The translations under genes were made by a program, and so were the position numbers. From Lysobacteraceae bacterium (GTDB lineage: Bacteria; Pseudomonadota; Gammaproteobacteria; Xanthomonadales; Xanthomonadaceae), in contig JAISFF010000032.1 of assembly GCA_031263725.1 (NCBI GenBank), positions 35,439 through 99,438 of the forward strand: a stretch of 64,000 bases of DNA, written 5' to 3'. Shown one piece after another: positions 36,951 to 47,252 of the stretch. Every line of letters starts with the position of its first letter. The first letter of the stretch is position 1. Below the pieces are notes generated by a model, which saw only the letters and a program-made list of their open reading frames with translations, did no database searches and was not told where the DNA came from.

Positions 36951-37076
36951 TCAACGCTGGCGCGCCTTGAACCGCGGATTGGATTTGCAGATCACGAAGA
37001 CCTTCCCGCGGCGGCGGACCACCTTGCAGTCGCGGTGACGGGCCTTGGCCGACTTCAGCGAGGACAGAACTTTCAT
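36951..37076 (-). CDS. rpmJ: 50S ribosomal protein L36, C-minus (zinc-free) form
   Basis: 41 residues: '[20 protein letters not shown]' then '[20 protein letters not shown]' and R. Only two cysteines (17 and 30) remain of the CxxC...C...H zinc site, so this is the C-minus paralogue (YkgO type), normally used under zinc shortage. TAGAGG is about eight bases before the ATG at 37076. Start fixed by length and similarity; an upstream in-frame extension is spurious. Confidence 0.93.
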   Translation of the reverse strand: MKVLSSLKSAKARHRDCKVVRRRGKVFVICKSNPRFKARQR

Positions 37077-37293
37077 AACACAAACCTCTACGAAAACAAT
37101 CTTCCTGGGATGCGCCACGGCAATGCGCGCGGTGGGCGGTAACCCAGGGCGCAGCCGTCGCGCGAACATAAGCTGGTAATTCTAGCGGAATTTGTCTGGG
37201 CGGATCAAGCATATGGAGCAAAAAAATGCCCGCCGCGGCAATCCGGTGCCGGGTGCCTCTAAAATGACACTTTGCTGAACGGAGCCGTTTCTG

Positions 37294-37983
37294 ATGACAC
37301 AGCCGATTCCCGTACTAACCATCGACGGTCCTTCGGGGGTCGGCAAGGGGACGATCGGCCGGATCGTATCAGCGCGGCTGGGATGGCACTACCTGGATTC
37401 GGGAGCGTTGTACCGGGTGGTGGCGGTGGCGGCGAATCATGCGGGGCTGGACATCGATGATCCGCGAATCCTGGCCGGATGCGCCCGCGACCTGCGGATC
37501 GCGTTCCGGGAGCCGGAACAGGGCGGGGATTTGCGCGTTCAACTGGACGGACAGGATGTTACCGACGAGCTGAGGCTGGAGCAGACCGGCGCGGCGGCTT
37601 CGAAGATCGCCGCGTTTCCCGCGGTGCGGGAAGCCTTGTTGCAGCGACAGCGGGATTTCCGGCGGCCGCCGGGGCTGGTGGGCGACGGCCGCGACATGGG
37701 GACGGTGGTATTTCCGGATGCCGGTTGCAAGATATTTCTGATCGCCAGTGCCGGGGAACGCGCGAAAAGGCGCTATAACCAGTTGAAACAAAAAGGGGTT
37801 TCAATTATATTCGCCGATCTGTTGCAGGAGGTTCGGGCTCGCGATGCTCGCGATGCCGAGCGAAGTGTCGCTCCTCTGCGGCCGGCGGCCGACGCAATCG
37901 TGATCGATACCACATCCTTGGATATCGATGCGGTCGTGGCCCGGGTGATGGCCGAAGTGGCGACGATGATCGATCGCGGATAA
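37294..37983 (+). CDS. cmk: Cytidylate kinase
   Basis: 229 residues. Phosphorylates CMP and dCMP. P-loop GPSGVGKGT at 12-20, 'LDSGALYR' and '[13 protein letters not shown]' (the conserved [12 protein letters not shown] block), '[20 protein letters not shown]' near the end. Upstream of rpsA as in most gammaproteobacteria, so probably one transcription unit with it in part. Confidence 0.96.
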   Translation: MTQPIPVLTIDGPSGVGKGTIGRIVSARLGWHYLDSGALYRVVAVAANHAGLDIDDPRILAGCARDLRIAFREPEQGGDLRVQLDGQDVTDELRLEQTGAAASKIAAFPAVREALLQRQRDFRRPPGLVGDGRDMGTVVFPDAGCKIFLIASAGERAKRRYNQLKQKGVSIIFADLLQEVRARDARDAERSVAPLRPAADAIVIDTTSLDIDAVVARVMAEVATMIDRG

Positions 37984-38072
37984 GCGCGCGCGAACCACCG
38001 GCGACAGGGTGTAGAACCAAACTCAAGGCTCCGCTGTGGGTGACCGCGGCGGTTTTTCTGACTTCCACATAA

Positions 38073-38101
38073 CGGTCTGAAGGAATCATTCCGGCAGACC
38101 G
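38073..38101 (+). promoter_or_regulatory. Stem-loop in the rpsA leader
   Basis: CGGTCTG (38073-38079) pairs with CAGACCG (38095-38101), and inside it GGA (38082-38084) with TCC (38090-38092), leaving a loop ATCAT and an AA/GG internal bulge. It is 84 bases before the rpsA ATG and has no T run, so not a terminator. In E. coli S1 protein represses its own mRNA through a structured leader; this hairpin could play that part, but that is inferred. Confidence 0.4.
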
Positions 38102-38184
38102 CTTAAACGGGTGGACGCGGGGCGTTCCGAAGTCGATCAGCGACTTGGCGGCCTGGTCCGTATGTTCAATCGAGTAAACCTCAA

Positions 38185-39867
38185 ATGACAGAATCTTTTG
38201 CTGAACTGTTCGAACAAAGCCAGGCCAACCTGGCCAAACTGAAACCCGGTGCGATCGTCACCGGCACCGTGGTGGATGTCCGCGGCGATGTCGTCGTCAT
38301 CAACGCTGGTCTCAAGTCGGAAGGCATCGTGCCGATCGAACAGTTCCGGAACGACGCCGGCGAAATCGATGTGGGCGTGGGCGACCAGGTCAAGGTCGCG
38401 CTGGACTCCATCGAAAACGGTTTCGGTGAAACCGTCCTCTCGCGCGAGAAAGCCAAGCGCGCGATGGTGTGGGACGAGCTGGAACAGGCGTTGGAAAGCA
38501 ACGAGACCATCACCGGCCGCATCAGCGGCAAGGTCAAGGGTGGTTTCACGGTGGATATCAAGGATGTCCGTGCGTTCTTGCCGGGTTCGCTGGTGGATGT
38601 GCGCCCGGTGCGTGACCCCGCCTACCTCGAAGGCAAGGAACTGGAGTTCAAGCTGATCAAGCTGGACCGCAAGCGCAACAACGTGGTCGTGTCGCGCCGC
38701 GCGGTGGTCGAGAGCGAGCATTCGGAAGAGCGCGAGCAACTGCTCGAGAAGCTGCAGGAAGGCACGGTGCTCAAGGGCGTGGTCAAGAATCTCACCGACT
38801 ACGGTGCGTTCGTGGACCTCGGTGGCATCGACGGCCTGCTGCACATCACCGACATGGCGTGGAAGCGCGTGCGCCATCCGTCCGAAGTGGTCAACGTCGG
38901 TGACGAATTGGAAGTGCGCGTGCTCAAGTTCGACCGCGAGCGCAACCGCGTCAGCCTGGGCCTGAAGCAACTGGGCGAGGATCCGTGGGAGAACATCGGT
39001 CGCCGTTACCCGGCCAACAGCCGTGTGTTCGGCAAGGTCAGCAACGTCACCGATTACGGTGCGTTCGTCGAGATTGAGCCGGGCGTCGAAGGCTTGGTGC
39101 ACGTTTCGGAAATGGACTGGACCAACAAGAACGTCAATCCGTCCAAGGTGGTCCAGGTTGGCGACGAAGTCGAAGTAATGGTGCTGGACGTGGACGAAGA
39201 GCGTCGCCGCATCTCGCTGGGCATGAAGCAGGTCATGGCCAATCCGTGGGAAACCTTTGCCGCGATCCACAAGAAGAACGACAAGGTGTCCGGCCAGATC
39301 AAGTCGATCACCGATTTCGGCATCTTCATCGGTCTGGACGGCGGCATCGATGGTCTGGTGCACCTGTCCGACATCAGCTGGAACGCCACTGGCGAAGACA
39401 TCCTGCGCAATTTCAAGAAGGGTGACACGCTGGAGGCCGTCGTGCTGGCGGTTGATCCGGAGCGCGAGCGCATCAGCCTGGGCCTGAAGCAGCTGGAGCA
39501 GGATCCATTCGGCCAGTACATGGCCGTGCATCCGAAGGGTTCCAAGGTCGAGGGTGTGGTCAAGGAAGTCGATGCCAAGGGTGCGGTGATTGATCTGGGC
39601 GATGGCATCGAGGGCTATGTGACCGCGCGCGACATCAGCAACGATCGCGTCGACGATGCGGCCCAGCATTTGTCGGTCGGTGACAAGATCGAGGCCAAGT
39701 TCGTCGGTATGGACCGCAAGGGCCGTACGTTGCAGCTGTCGATCAAGGCCAAGGACGAAGCCGAAATGCGCGAAGTGCTTGAGGAGTACCAGAGCGCGGC
39801 CGGCGGCACCACCAAGCTGGGCGCGCTGCTGCGTGCGCAACTGGGCGGTGGCGAGAAGCCCGAGTAA
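38185..39867 (+). CDS. rpsA: 30S ribosomal protein S1
   Basis: 560 residues with six S1 RNA-binding repeats, each with the 'GAIVTG.VVDV', 'TDYGAFVDL', 'GLLHITDM' pattern; the first two are degenerate as is normal and bind the ribosome, the last four bind mRNA. Starts '[12 protein letters not shown]', typical of S1. Strongly biased codon use. Upstream of ihfB as in many gammaproteobacteria. Confidence 0.98.
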   Translation: MTESFAELFEQSQANLAKLKPGAIVTGTVVDVRGDVVVINAGLKSEGIVPIEQFRNDAGEIDVGVGDQVKVALDSIENGFGETVLSREKAKRAMVWDELEQALESNETITGRISGKVKGGFTVDIKDVRAFLPGSLVDVRPVRDPAYLEGKELEFKLIKLDRKRNNVVVSRRAVVESEHSEEREQLLEKLQEGTVLKGVVKNLTDYGAFVDLGGIDGLLHITDMAWKRVRHPSEVVNVGDELEVRVLKFDRERNRVSLGLKQLGEDPWENIGRRYPANSRVFGKVSNVTDYGAFVEIEPGVEGLVHVSEMDWTNKNVNPSKVVQVGDEVEVMVLDVDEERRRISLGMKQVMANPWETFAAIHKKNDKVSGQIKSITDFGIFIGLDGGIDGLVHLSDISWNATGEDILRNFKKGDTLEAVVLAVDPERERISLGLKQLEQDPFGQYMAVHPKGSKVEGVVKEVDAKGAVIDLGDGIEGYVTARDISNDRVDDAAQHLSVGDKIEAKFVGMDRKGRTLQLSIKAKDEAEMREVLEEYQSAAGGTTKLGALLRAQLGGGEKPE

Positions 39868-39945
39868 TTGAGTGGTATCCCGCGGTGGGCCGGCTGGTCA
39901 GGCCGGTCCATCGCACCATGTTGTTTCTTCTGTCGAATCAAGCTG

Positions 39946-40254
39946 ATGACCAAGTCCGAATTGATCGAAATCCTTGCGCGCCGACAAATGCATCTGAAGG
40001 CAGACGATGTTGACCTTGCGGTCAAGTCTCTGCTGGAAATGATGGCCGGCGCTCTGGCGAACGGGGAACGGATAGAGGTGCGTGGATTCGGCAGTTTCTC
40101 GTTGCATTACCGGCCCGCGCGGCTCGGACGCAATCCCAAGACTGGCGAGTCGGTTGCGCTGTCGAGCAAGTACGTTCCGCACTTCAAGCCCGGCAAGGAG
40201 TTGCGTGAACGGGTCAGCGATGCCGTCCGCATCGAGGAGCACGACGCGGAATAA
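39946..40254 (+). CDS. ihfB: Integration host factor subunit beta
   Basis: 102 residues. DNA-bending protein that pairs with IhfA. HU/IHF fold with '[14 protein letters not shown]', '[40 protein letters not shown]' containing the conserved beta-arm with Pro at its tip. The ATG at 39946 gives family length; the open frame upstream is spacer. Confidence 0.97.
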   Translation: MTKSELIEILARRQMHLKADDVDLAVKSLLEMMAGALANGERIEVRGFGSFSLHYRPARLGRNPKTGESVALSSKYVPHFKPGKELRERVSDAVRIEEHDAE

Positions 40255-40489
40255 GCGCCGGTTTGCCGCCGGCTTGGACAATGACGGCACCATACGTTTG
40301 CATGTTCGTCCGGCCCGGCGCGTGGCGATGATTCGAAGGCTTCGGTACTCGCCATCGTGCGGGTAAGATGGACCGGTTGGAAAATGATCAGGGCCGGCGT
40401 GATTTCGGAATTGAAGGGTACGTCTTTCGCCATCGTTTCCCGAAGTCCGTTCCGATGATGGCAGCGACTGAGCGAGGAATACGACCGCA

Positions 40490-41668
40490 ATGGACTTTCT
40501 CAACGAATGGTTCTGGTTCTTTCTGTTTCTTCCGTTGGCCGCGTTGAGCGGATGGGTGATCGGCCGCCGCGGTGGTCAGCGGCATGGCGATGACCAGTTC
40601 AGCCAGCTTTCCAGCACTTATTTCCGGGGCTTGAACTATCTGCTCAACGAGCAGCCGGACAAGGCGATCGAGCTGTTTCTGCATATCGCCGAACTCGACA
40701 AGGAAACCTTCGAAACCCAGGTCGCGCTGGGACACCTGTTCAGGCGCAGGGGAGAGGTCGACCGGGCCATCCGTCTGCACCAGGGATTGGTGCAGCGTCC
40801 CGACCTGAGCGATTCGCAGAAAGTCCAGGCGCTGTTGGCGCTGGGCGAGGACTATATGAAGTCCGGCCTGCTGGATCGCGCCGAGACCGTATTCACCGAC
40901 CTGGCCAGGATCGATCAGCGCGCGCCGCAGGCGCTGAAGCATCTGATCGGCATCTACCAGTCCGAACGTGACTGGGAAAAGACGATCGACAACGCTACCC
41001 GCTACGAGGAAGTGACCGGCGAGCCGATGGGCAAGCTGATCGGACAGTTCGAATGCGAGCTGGCCGAGCGCTACCGCGGCAGCGGCGACGTGGAGCAGGC
41101 CAGACAGGCCATCGCGCGCGCCTACCAGGCCGACGCCGCATCGGTGCGTGCCGGCATACTGGAGGGAAGGATCGAATTCGATCTGGGCAATTTCGAAGCG
41201 GCGGTCAAGAGCTTCGAGCGCGCGGCCCGGCACGACCCCGATTTCCTTCCCGAGATCATGCCCAACCTGCTGACCTGCTACGAAAACACCGGCGACCTGT
41301 CCGGCGCTCGCGCCTTTCTGGCCGAGATGACCGAATACTACCGGGGCATCGCGCCCGTGCTGGCGCTGACGCGCCTGATCGAAACGCAGGAAGGGAAGCC
41401 GGCGGCGAGGAATTATCTGGCCGGGCAGCTGAAGGACCGGCCCTCGGTACGCGGCGAGGCCGCATTGATCGGCCTGACGCTGGATGTCGGCGGTGACGCG
41501 GTGGAGACTTTGAAGGATCTGCAGCACATCACCGACCAGTTGCTGGTCCGCAACCCGAGCTATCGATGCACGCGCTGCGGTTTCGGCGCCCGTACCCATC
41601 ATTGGCAATGCCCCAGTTGCAAGGAATGGGGAACGGTCAAGCCGCTGCTGAACTATGCGGTGGTCTGA
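40490..41668 (+). CDS. lapB: Lipopolysaccharide assembly protein LapB
   Basis: 392 residues. Inner-membrane regulator that guides LpxC to FtsH and so tunes LPS synthesis. One N-terminal transmembrane helix ('WFWFFLFLPLAALSGWVIG'), a series of TPRs facing the cytosol, and the C-terminal rubredoxin-like zinc site 'CTRCGF ... CPSCKEWG'. The usual upstream partner lapA is not present: the 235 bases after ihfB contain no fitting frame. The stop overlaps the next gene's start (TGATG). Confidence 0.94.
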   Translation: MDFLNEWFWFFLFLPLAALSGWVIGRRGGQRHGDDQFSQLSSTYFRGLNYLLNEQPDKAIELFLHIAELDKETFETQVALGHLFRRRGEVDRAIRLHQGLVQRPDLSDSQKVQALLALGEDYMKSGLLDRAETVFTDLARIDQRAPQALKHLIGIYQSERDWEKTIDNATRYEEVTGEPMGKLIGQFECELAERYRGSGDVEQARQAIARAYQADAASVRAGILEGRIEFDLGNFEAAVKSFERAARHDPDFLPEIMPNLLTCYENTGDLSGARAFLAEMTEYYRGIAPVLALTRLIETQEGKPAARNYLAGQLKDRPSVRGEAALIGLTLDVGGDAVETLKDLQHITDQLLVRNPSYRCTRCGFGARTHHWQCPSCKEWGTVKPLLNYAVV

Positions 41669-42648
41669 TGCGGTGGCTCCCGTGGGCGCTGCTGCATCTG
41701 TTCGTGGCTGTTCTGGGGACCTGGGCCGCCCGGCGCTACGCGCTGCGCCGGAACCTGTTCGACCAGCCGGGGGAAAGGCGTAGCCACACGGTCGCGACCC
41801 CGCGCGGCGGCGGCATAGGCATCGTCGTCGCCCTCTTGGCGGGATCGGTCTACTGGGTTTCCCATGCGCCTGACTCGACCGGAGCGGTCGCCGGTTTCGC
41901 GGTCGGGTTGCTGATGGTCGCGATGATCGGCTGGGTGGACGATCACCGGCCGCTTTCGCCGTGGCTGCGCCTGATGGTACATATCGTCGCCAGTGCGATT
42001 CTGGGCTGGACCGTGTATCGGGCCACCGACCAGTGGCTCTGCGGTGCCATCGCCTTCTTCGCGTCGGTGGCCCTGATCAACATCTGGAACTTCATGGACG
42101 GGATCAACGGCCTGGCGGCGAGCCAGGCGGCGTTGGCGGCACTGGGCGTGCTGCTGTTGTCTGCCCATGTCGACTGGCTGGCATTGGGACTACTGGCAGC
42201 GTGTCTGGGATTTCTCCCGTTCAATTTTCCCAAGGCGCGGATCTTCATGGGCGATGTCGGCAGCGGCGCCCTAGGCTACTGTATCGCTGCGATGCTGGCC
42301 CATGCCGGCGGCCATGAACGTGGTATCGAATGGGCGTTGCTGGCGTTGCCGATATCGGCCTTCATGGTGGATGCCTGCATGACGCTCGGGCTGCGGATGC
42401 TCAAGCGCGAACGATGGTGGGCACCGCATACCCAGCATGTCTATCAGCATTGGGTGAAGCACGGGCGCGGGCATACTTTCGTCACCTTCGCCTATGCCGT
42501 GTTCAGCCTATGTGCGGCGGTATCTGCCATCATTCTCCGGATTGACGGCGTCACAGGGGGAGAGGCGATTTTGGCGGTCGCGGGTTGGTATCTGTCCGCA
42601 CTGATCCTGTGGCTGATTCTCCGCAACAAATTCAAAGAATTGAACTAG
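41668..42648 (+). CDS. Undecaprenyl-phosphate glycosyl-1-phosphate transferase (WecA/WbpL-like, family 4)
   Basis: 326 residues, about ten membrane helices. Motifs of the MraY/WecA family: 'NLFDQPGERRSHTVATPRGGGIG', 'IGWVDDHRPL' with the catalytic Asp pair, 'INIWNFMDGINGLAASQA' and 'FPKARIFMGDVGSGALGY'. It would start an O-antigen or exopolysaccharide unit by putting a sugar-phosphate on the lipid carrier. Start at 41668 overlaps the lapB stop (TGATG). The wbpM gene follows 12 bases later. Confidence 0.9.
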   Translation: MRWLPWALLHLFVAVLGTWAARRYALRRNLFDQPGERRSHTVATPRGGGIGIVVALLAGSVYWVSHAPDSTGAVAGFAVGLLMVAMIGWVDDHRPLSPWLRLMVHIVASAILGWTVYRATDQWLCGAIAFFASVALINIWNFMDGINGLAASQAALAALGVLLLSAHVDWLALGLLAACLGFLPFNFPKARIFMGDVGSGALGYCIAAMLAHAGGHERGIEWALLALPISAFMVDACMTLGLRMLKRERWWAPHTQHVYQHWVKHGRGHTFVTFAYAVFSLCAAVSAIILRIDGVTGGEAILAVAGWYLSALILWLILRNKFKELN

Positions 42649-42660
42649 ACGGCGAGCAAG

Positions 42661-44568
42661 ATGAAATCCTGGCGTACCCGTTTCGCTGCATATGGACCGC
42701 GCACTGCCGTGGTGCTGCATGACCTGTTCATGGTGTGGCTGTGCTGGCAATTGCTGCATGTCGTCCGCTATGCATTCCTGCCGGGCCGTTACGACCTGTC
42801 GCTGTTCTCCCCGCAAGTCCTGATCGTATTGCTCTCGCAGGGCGTGGTCTTCTGGTGGGTGGGTCTGTATCGCGGGATCTGGCGTTTCGCCAGCGTCCCC
42901 GACCTCTGGAACATCTTCAAAGCCAGCCTGCTGGGTCTGCTGGCGATCCTGGTCAGCCTGACCATCTACAACCGTCTCGGATCGGTACCGCGCGCGGTAC
43001 TCGTGTTTTATCCGTTCCTGTTGACCGCATTGCTCGGATTGCCGCGTTTGCTCTATCGGGTTTGGAAGGACTATCAGGCGACGCGCAGCAACGAAGTCAG
43101 CAAGCGGGTCCTGATCCTGGGCGCGGGCCGGGCCGCCGAAGCGCTGGTCCGGGATATGCGCCGCTCCAAGGTCTATCACCCGGTCGGTTTCCTCGACGAT
43201 GCGCCGCACCTGCGCGGGACGCGCCTGCAGGGGTTGCCGGTGCTGGGCGTGCTCGAAGACGTGCCCACGATCGCCAAGGAAGTCGTGGCCAAGATGCTGA
43301 TCATCGCGATGCCTTCGCTCGATGCCGAAGGCATGCGTCGGGTGGTGGCGATCTGCGAGAAGGCGGGCTTGCCGTTCCGCACCGTGCCGCGATTGGTCGA
43401 TGTGCTGGATGGCCTGGCGTTGCCGGGCGAACTGAAGGAAGTGGCAATCGTCGATTTGCTCGGCCGCAAGCCGGTCCTGCCCGACTGGAAGCTGATCCGC
43501 GGCTGGCTGGGCGGGCGTGCGGTGCTGGTGACCGGCGCCGGCGGATCGATCGGTTCGGAACTCTGTCGCCAATGCGCCAACCACGGCGTGCGCAGCATCA
43601 CCCTGGTCGAGATCAACGAGTTCGCGCTGATCAGGATTCACAGTGAATTGCAGCGCGCGCATCCGGATATCGAGATCACGGCGATCCTCGGCGATTGCGG
43701 TGATCCGGCGGTGATGCGCCGCGCGCTGCGCATGTCGGAATCCGAGGCGGTGTTCCATGCGGCGGCATACAAGCAGGTACCGCTGCTCGAACAGCAGATC
43801 CGCGAAGCGGTCCGCAACAATGTGCTGGCTACGGAAACCGTCGCGCGCGCCTGTGTCGAGGCCAAGGTGGCCGCTTTTGTCCTGATCTCGACCGACAAGG
43901 CGGTGCATCCGGCGAATGTGCTGGGTGCCAGCAAGCGGTTCGCGGAAATGACCTGCCAGTCGTTGTGCGATTCGGGCGCGCCGTTCACGCGCTTCGTCAC
44001 TGTGCGGTTCGGCAATGTGCTGGACTCGGCGGGCAGCGTCGTGCCCCTGTTCCGCAAACAGATCCGCGCTGGCGGACCGGTGACGGTGACCGATCCGGAA
44101 GTGACGCGCTATTTCATGACGATTCCGGAAGCCTGCCAGTTGATCGTGCAGGCCGGCGCATCCGCGTCGCACGCCGCGATCTATACCCTCGACATGGGCG
44201 AGCCGATCCATATCCGCATGCTGGCCGAGCAGATGATCCGGTTGGCGGGGAAGCACCCCGGCCGTGATATCGAGATCGTTTACACCGGCCTGCGTCCGGG
44301 CGAGAAGCTGCACGAAACCCTGTTCTATAAGGACGAGAATTATCGCCCGACCCAGCATCCGAAGATCTTCGAGGCGGATGCGCGCAAGATATGCACGGAT
44401 GTGGTGATGCGCGGCTTGCAGCAGGCGCGGGAAGCCGTGCTGGATTTCGACGAGGACAGACTCTGGAAGCTTCTGCATGAGATCGTTCCCGAATTCGTCC
44501 CGGTGGACGGGAAAGGCGTGCAGATAGCGGATGCTACGATCATCCCTTTCCAACGTGCGCGGAAATAG
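42661..44568 (+). CDS. wbpM: WbpM/CapD-type UDP-N-acetylglucosamine 4,6-dehydratase
   Basis: 635 residues. N-terminal four-helix membrane part (about 20-130), then a CoA-binding-like fold, then the Rossmann short-chain dehydratase domain starting 'AVLVTGAGGSIGSELCRQ' at ~285. 'AAYKQVPLLE' and 'LISTDKAVHPANVLGASKRFAE' show the Met/Val-for-Tyr type active site of membrane-bound dehydratases. Makes a 6-deoxy-4-keto sugar for LPS O-units (bacillosamine or fucosamine-type). Same operon as the transferase upstream. Confidence 0.92.
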   Translation: MKSWRTRFAAYGPRTAVVLHDLFMVWLCWQLLHVVRYAFLPGRYDLSLFSPQVLIVLLSQGVVFWWVGLYRGIWRFASVPDLWNIFKASLLGLLAILVSLTIYNRLGSVPRAVLVFYPFLLTALLGLPRLLYRVWKDYQATRSNEVSKRVLILGAGRAAEALVRDMRRSKVYHPVGFLDDAPHLRGTRLQGLPVLGVLEDVPTIAKEVVAKMLIIAMPSLDAEGMRRVVAICEKAGLPFRTVPRLVDVLDGLALPGELKEVAIVDLLGRKPVLPDWKLIRGWLGGRAVLVTGAGGSIGSELCRQCANHGVRSITLVEINEFALIRIHSELQRAHPDIEITAILGDCGDPAVMRRALRMSESEAVFHAAAYKQVPLLEQQIREAVRNNVLATETVARACVEAKVAAFVLISTDKAVHPANVLGASKRFAEMTCQSLCDSGAPFTRFVTVRFGNVLDSAGSVVPLFRKQIRAGGPVTVTDPEVTRYFMTIPEACQLIVQAGASASHAAIYTLDMGEPIHIRMLAEQMIRLAGKHPGRDIEIVYTGLRPGEKLHETLFYKDENYRPTQHPKIFEADARKICTDVVMRGLQQAREAVLDFDEDRLWKLLHEIVPEFVPVDGKGVQIADATIIPFQRARK

Positions 44569-44577
44569 GATCATTTG

Positions 44578-45456
44578 ATGACACGACGTATTCGCAAAGC
44601 GGTCTTTCCGGTTGCCGGTCTCGGCACTCGTTTTCTTCCGGCCACCAAGTCGGTTCCCAAGGAGATGATGCCGATCATCGACCGGCCGTTGATCCAGTAC
44701 GCCGTGGATGAAGCGATCGAGGCCGGCTGCGATACGCTGATCTTCGTGACCAACCGCTACAAGCACGCGGTAGCCGATTATTTCGACAAAGCCTACGAGC
44801 TGGAGCAGAAGCTGGAACACGCGGGCAAGACCGCGCAGCTGGAACTGGTCCGCTATGTACTGCCTTCCGGCGTGCGCGCCGTTTTCGTCACCCAGGCCGA
44901 GGCGCTGGGCCTGGGACATGCCGTACTGTGCGCCAAGCCGGTGGTCGGCGACGAGCCTTTCGCCGTGTTGCTGCCCGACGATCTGGTCTGGAACCAGGGA
45001 CCGGGCGCATTGAGGCAGATGGCCGATACGGCTGAAGTCACTGGTGCCAGCGTGATCGCGGTGGAGGATGTGCCGAAGGCGAAGACCGGCAGCTACGGCA
45101 TCGTCGCGACCGAGGATTTCTCGAACAGGCAGGGACGGATTCGCGCCATCGTCGAGAAACCCGATCCGGTGAAGGCGCCCAGCAATCTGGCCGTGGTCGG
45201 GCGCTATGTGCTGGACCCGGAAATCTTCGCGTTGCTGGAGAACGTCGAACCCGGTTCCGGCGGCGAGATCCAGCTGACCGATGCGATCGCCGCGCTGCTG
45301 GAAAAGAAGCCGGTGCTGGCATACCGCTTCGAAGGCAAGCGGTTTGATTGCGGAACGCATATCGGCCTGATCGAGGCCACGATCGAGTTCGCGTTGAGCC
45401 ACGAGAACCTCAGTGGCGCGGCACGCGAGATCATGCAGAAAGCCCTGGCCCGGTGA
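44578..45456 (+). CDS. galU: UTP-glucose-1-phosphate uridylyltransferase
   Basis: 292 residues. Makes UDP-glucose for polysaccharides and LPS. 'AVFPVAGLGTRFLPATKSVPKEMMPI' is the nucleotide-binding loop, 'LIFVTNRYKHAVADYF', 'GLGHAVLCAKPVVGDEPFAVLLPDD' and 'GYVVGRYVL'-like region ('NLAVVGRYVLDPEIFALL') follow. ATG at 44578 is used; a TTG three bases earlier is possible. AGGA of the ribosome binding site overlaps the wbpM stop, so it closes that operon. Confidence 0.96.
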   Translation: MTRRIRKAVFPVAGLGTRFLPATKSVPKEMMPIIDRPLIQYAVDEAIEAGCDTLIFVTNRYKHAVADYFDKAYELEQKLEHAGKTAQLELVRYVLPSGVRAVFVTQAEALGLGHAVLCAKPVVGDEPFAVLLPDDLVWNQGPGALRQMADTAEVTGASVIAVEDVPKAKTGSYGIVATEDFSNRQGRIRAIVEKPDPVKAPSNLAVVGRYVLDPEIFALLENVEPGSGGEIQLTDAIAALLEKKPVLAYRFEGKRFDCGTHIGLIEATIEFALSHENLSGAAREIMQKALAR

Positions 45457-45582
45457 ATCGTTCCCGCCGTTGTCCGGCGGCTTGGTTTCCGGCGCGGCAC
45501 AATTGAGGCATGCATGTGGCAACCTGGCCATTCCGGCCCGGTTGTCTTTTTTTGAGATATGGAAACGGCAGGAAAGGCGGCG

Positions 45583-45915
45583 ATGGAATCCATCAAGTGG
45601 GGCGACTTCGAGAAAGTCTGGCTGTGCGCGGGTACCGTATTGCGCGTGGAGGAGTTTCCGCAGGCGCGCAAGCCAGCCTGGAAGCTGTGGGTCGATTTCG
45701 GACCGCATGGGATCAGGAAGACCAGCGCGCAGATCCGCAGTCTTTATGCCGAAGACGAGCTGGTCGGCAGACAGATCGTCGGCGTGATCAATTTTCCGCC
45801 GAAACAGATCGGTCCCTTCATTTCCGAGTTCCTGCTGACGGGGTTCCCGACGCCGGAGGGTGTCGTGATATGCACGCTGGAAAGGGCTGTCCCCGATGGG
45901 ACACGGATGGCCTGA
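45583..45915 (+). CDS. tRNA-binding (EMAP/CsaA-like) protein
   Basis: 110 residues with a single OB-fold tRNA-binding domain: 'GDFEKVWLCAGTVLRVEEFP', 'KPAWKLWVDFGPHGIRKTSAQI', 'DELVGRQIVGVINFPPKQIG' and 'SEFLLTGF'. Like CsaA/YgjH, it may assist tRNA or act as a chaperone. Start at 45583 has AGGAAAGG upstream; an earlier ATG would add eight residues. Single gene between galU and the thiolase operon on the other strand. Confidence 0.88.
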   Translation: MESIKWGDFEKVWLCAGTVLRVEEFPQARKPAWKLWVDFGPHGIRKTSAQIRSLYAEDELVGRQIVGVINFPPKQIGPFISEFLLTGFPTPEGVVICTLERAVPDGTRMA

Positions 45916-46019
45916 TCCGGACCTCTGGCCAATGCGGGAAACCGGTTCCCGGAATCCCGAAGAAACGGAAACGGCGCCCTGCGGTGCCGTTTCCGTTGTT
46001 GCATGACCCGCCGACTTGC

Positions 46020-47228
46020 TTACAGCGCTTCGAATATTCCCGCCGCGCCCATGCCGGTGCCGATGCACATGGTCACCATGCCGTACTTTTTCTTGTGACG
46101 GCGCATGCCGTGCACGATGGTGGCGGCGCGGATCGCGCCGGTGGCGCCCAGCGGATGGCCTAGCGCGATGGCGCCGCCGAGCGGATTGACCCTGGCCGGA
46201 TCCAGCTGGCTGTCGCGGATCACCGCCAGGGACTGCGCGGCGAATGCCTCGTTCAGTTCGATCCAGTCCAACTGATCCTTGGTCAGGCCGGCCTGCTTCA
46301 GCGCCTTGGGAATCGCCGCGATCGGGCCGATGCCCATCACTTCCGGGCGCACGCCGGCGACCGAGAAGCTGACGAAGCGTGCCAGCGGAGTCAGGCCGTA
46401 GTCCTTGACCGCCTGTTCTGAGGCCAGCAACACCGCACCGGCACCGTCGCTCATCTGCGACGAGTTGCCGGCGGTGACGGTGCCGCCGAACTGACCGTTG
46501 CGGAATACCGGACGCAGCTTGCCCAGGATCTCCAGCGAGGTGTCCGCACGCGGGCCTTCGTCGGTATCGGCCACGGTTTTCTTCAGGCGAATGCTGTCGT
46601 TGGCCAGGTCGGGCAGGTGCGAGAGGATCTCGTAGGGGCTGATTTCCTCCTTGAATTCGCCCGCCTTGATCGCGGCGATGGCCTTCTGGTGCGAGGCCAG
46701 GGCAAAAGCGTCCTGGTCTTCGCGCGAGATATTCCATTCCTCGGCGACCTTCTCGGCAGTGATGCCCATGCCGTAGGCGATGGCGACATTCTCGTTCTTG
46801 GCGAAGACCTCCGGGCTGAGGGCGATCTTGTTGCCCATCATCGGCACCATGCTCATGCTTTCGGTGCCGCCAGCCAGCATCAGGTCGGCGTTGCCGAGGC
46901 GGATTTCATTGGCCGCCAGCGCGATGGCCTGCACGCCCGACGAGCAGAAGCGATTGATGGTCTGGCCCGCCACGGTGTTCGGCAGACCGGCCAGCAGCAC
47001 GCCGATGCGTGCAACGTTCATGCCTTGCTCGGCTTCCGGCATGGCGCAGCCGATCACCGCGTCGTCGATGTGGTTCACGTCCACGCCCGGTGCCTGGGCG
47101 ATCACCGAGCGCAACACGTGCGCCAGCATTTCGTCCGGACGGGTATTGCGGAACATGCCCTTGGGCGCCTTGCCGACCGGGGTACGGGTGGCGGCGACGA
47201 TGTAGGCGTCTTGAATTTGCTTGCTCAT
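46020..47228 (-). CDS. Acetyl-CoA C-acyltransferase (thiolase)
   Basis: 402 residues, last step of fatty-acid beta-oxidation. Catalytic Cys95 ('NRFCSSG'), His358 ('LGHPLGATG') and Cys388 ('CIGTGMG') are all present. It follows the multifunctional dehydrogenase/hydratase gene with a 24-base gap, so the two make the usual beta-oxidation complex. Confidence 0.95.
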   Translation of the reverse strand: MSKQIQDAYIVAATRTPVGKAPKGMFRNTRPDEMLAHVLRSVIAQAPGVDVNHIDDAVIGCAMPEAEQGMNVARIGVLLAGLPNTVAGQTINRFCSSGVQAIALAANEIRLGNADLMLAGGTESMSMVPMMGNKIALSPEVFAKNENVAIAYGMGITAEKVAEEWNISREDQDAFALASHQKAIAAIKAGEFKEEISPYEILSHLPDLANDSIRLKKTVADTDEGPRADTSLEILGKLRPVFRNGQFGGTVTAGNSSQMSDGAGAVLLASEQAVKDYGLTPLARFVSFSVAGVRPEVMGIGPIAAIPKALKQAGLTKDQLDWIELNEAFAAQSLAVIRDSQLDPARVNPLGGAIALGHPLGATGAIRAATIVHGMRRHKKKYGMVTMCIGTGMGAAGIFEAL

Positions 47229-47252
47229 GGATGGTTTTCCTCGATTCGTCGC

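Noticed and set aside
42508..46737. 1409-codon open frame antisense to the LPS sugar genes and the thiolase start
   Set aside because: A GC-rich shadow frame across wbpM, galU and neighbours with His/Gln/Arg-rich nonsense composition; the plus-strand genes are certain.
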